A DNA stretch of 43,494 nucleotides from Pleurotus ostreatus/Saccharomyces cerevisiae fusant (lineage: Eukaryota > Opisthokonta), in the NCBI GenBank assembly GCA_024196135.1, contig JAMQCK010000179.1:1-43494 (forward strand). Reading direction: 5' to 3'. The notes beneath the pieces are model-generated. The model was not told where the DNA came from. It saw only the letters and a program-made list of their open reading frames with translations, and searched no databases. Each line of letters starts with the position of its first letter. Positions within the stretch are counted from its first letter, which is position 1. Shown in pieces: positions 41,959 to 43,494 of the stretch. Made by a program: the position numbers and the translations under genes.

Positions 41959-43494
41959 ATGGCTGACTCGAAATTCCGTGCTCGAAATCTCTCTCCGAAT
42001 GACCCGAATGTACCGTTGCTGAAGAAGCGGAAGGAGGAGAGGGAGGTTCGATTGGCTCGTTTCAAGAGCGAATCGGCAAGGCTGAAGGAGGAGGTGTGTT
42101 CGTCGCGTTGCATATGCTGAACTCGGAGCTCATGTAACATCTTAGGGAAACAAGTTGTTCAGAAAAGGAGACTACCATGGCTCTATGCATATGTATATCG
42201 ACGCGCTCAAGGCGATCCACAAGCCGGATCCTGTCCTTCTGTGCAACCTTGCCGCATCGTTCCTGAAGCAAGAGATGTACGGCCATTGTGTGCTTGTTTT
42301 GCGTCTCTGATCGCAAAATAGGTTCCCCGAGGCCGAACAAACTGCCACAGAAGCGCTCGCAAGGGACCCAAAGTCGGTGAAGGCACGCTACAGACGCAGC
42401 ATGGCCCGGAAGGGCATGAAGAGATATCGCGGCGCGGTGATCGGTGCACAACATTGTCGCTTGGCATTGACGCTTATGCAACTAAACTCTGAGTTCTCAG
42501 ACCTTGACACCCTTCTCTCACACGGACACGACTCTGACGATATCTTGAACGCTTTCCACGACGCCGAAGCCTCCTGGGAGGCGGGAGACAACACTTTTTC
42601 TGACGACGGCTATGCCAGTTCTGATTACGACTACCCATCATACGAAGACGAAGCAGCCGAAGAGTACGAGGCCTACTCCGGCTCGAGCGATTGCGAACAC
42701 GAGGGAAACGGCACCGCGTGCCGGTTCTATAACCACGGCGGATGCAATCGAGGCAAAGCCTGCCGATTCTCGCATGCGCCTGACGGCAAGAGCGTCCGGG
42801 ACGACCTGTAGGACCTATCTCTCATCGGATACACTCTTGACTGATGGCGCGCAGCGGAAAGAACGTCTGCATCCACTTCCTCCTCGGCAACTGCAAACAC
42901 GGAGCAGACAAGTGCATATACTCGCACAACAGGGCCTACCTCCCCGAGCGGGGCTGGTGGAACGACCCGGAGTCCGTCGAAGTTATCCGTACGGCCTTCG
43001 AGATGAACGACCGCGGCTTGCCCAGCGACCTCCTGTTCCTCGACGCCTTCATGGACAACCCCATCCCCGCCGAGGGCGAACAGTCACTGCTTCGCGGGCC
43101 GCCGTCCCTCCGCCACAACAAGAACAAGAAAGGCAAAGGAAAGAAGAAAGAAGTCTCCGCCAGCGAGGCCTTTGTCCTCATCGTCGTCCTCGAAGACGAC
43201 GGTTTCTGGCACGACATCCACGCTCACCTCCTCAAAGCCCTGCGCGCCAAAATCGCCGTCAAACAATCGACCTCGAAGAACCAGATCCGCGAGCTGCTCG
43301 CCTCCCCCGACCTCGACGGCGTCCTCGTTGTCGACGCGGGCATCGCGCGGCGCCGCAACGCGAGCCTCGCCGACGAGCTCGCGGCGTACGCGAAGCGCGG
43401 CGGCGCGGTGGTCATCGGCGGGCAGTTCAGCAACCACATCACACCCTCGGACATGAAGGCGCTCATGCAGCGGTTCGGCCTGTCGTGGACGATG
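41959..43494 (+). CDS. TPR and CCCH zinc-finger protein, 3' end outside window
   Basis: Probably an RNA-associated protein. Exons 41959-42093, 42146-42276, 42322-42807 and 42855->43494; 464 residues so far, still open at the window edge. TPR-like helices occupy about residues 45-130 (GNKLFRKGDYHGSMHMYIDA, LCNLAASFLKQEMFPEAEQT, EALARDPKSVKARYRRSMAR). An acidic, Ser/Tyr-rich linker follows. Two CCCH fingers come next: CRFYNHGGCNRGKACRFSH (C-x7-C-x5-C-x3-H) and CIHFLLGNCKHGADKCIYSH (C-x7-C-x6-C-x3-H). The latter starts just after the third intron, so each finger is on its own exon. Beyond them are a Lys-rich segment and a folded region containing GVLVVDAGIARRRN and GGAVVIGGQFSNHITPSDMK. This resembles a conserved mushroom CCCH protein family; I cannot assign a specific symbol. 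Confidence 0.88.

Noticed and set aside
1..43494. Transposons, CRISPR arrays, rRNA genes, bacterial-type operons
   Set aside because: No terminal repeats, integrase or transposase domains, direct-repeat arrays or rRNA signatures were seen; the DNA is eukaryotic with spliceosomal introns.

Overview
The window looks like nuclear DNA of a filamentous basidiomycete, most likely an Agaricomycete. It is GC-rich, and its genes are dense, on both strands, and cut by many introns of about 45-65 nt with GTRNGY-type donors. Several families are typical of that group: a DUF6533 7-TM protein, a DUF4238 protein, a CYSTM protein, a many-exon P450 and a long homeodomain factor. All gene models were built by hand from reading frame, splice signals and recognition of protein families. 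Exon junctions keep frame throughout, but no transcript data were available.

Layout. 1-2272 (+): 3' part of glutamate decarboxylase. 2879-5536 (+): homeodomain transcription factor with polyQ and a charged coil. 6644-8596 (+) and 8717-10470 (-): SAM-dependent O-methyltransferase and epoxide hydrolase, convergent. 11091-12198 (+): secreted two-domain ricin-B-type lectin. 12702-15544 (-): vacuolar Ca2+/H+ exchanger with a large Ser/Arg/Pro-rich loop, divergent from SEC61 (16090-17890, +). 18681-19389 (+): a five-exon CYSTM micro-protein. 19942-20622 (+): an unrecognised basic, Cys-containing protein. 21680-24143 (+): 17-exon cytochrome P450, convergent with an alpha/beta hydrolase (24291-25471, -), followed by a short-chain dehydrogenase (26364-27676, -). 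28549-30858 (-): DUF4238 protein. 31889-33967 (-) and 34081-35432 (+): Jjj1-type DnaJ/zinc-finger protein and U1-70K, divergent from a 113-bp gap. 36244-38214 (-): DUF6533 7-TM protein. 40711-41808 (-) and 41959->43494 (+): Saf4/CCDC130-type splicing factor and a TPR/CCCH protein, divergent from a 150-bp gap.

The most unusual element is a set of three small paralogous genes encoding secreted two-cysteine peptides: 31236-31494 (-), 39214-39490 (+) and 40076-40277 (+). Each has a signal peptide ending in AAP, one phase-1 intron at the same place, and a C-terminus of the form H-L-x-x-C-F-stop. Each has a TATA box about 55-75 nt before the ATG. Two of them lie on the promoter side of the 7-TM gene and the third beyond its other end. 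I do not recognise the family, and it is the best candidate for something undescribed.

Functionally the window mixes housekeeping RNA and ribosome factors (U1-70K, Saf4/CCDC130, Jjj1), secretory and ion-transport genes (SEC61, CAX), and accessory oxidative or tailoring enzymes (OMT, EH, P450, SDR, hydrolases). The enzymes are interleaved with housekeeping genes and do not form a compact biosynthetic cluster.
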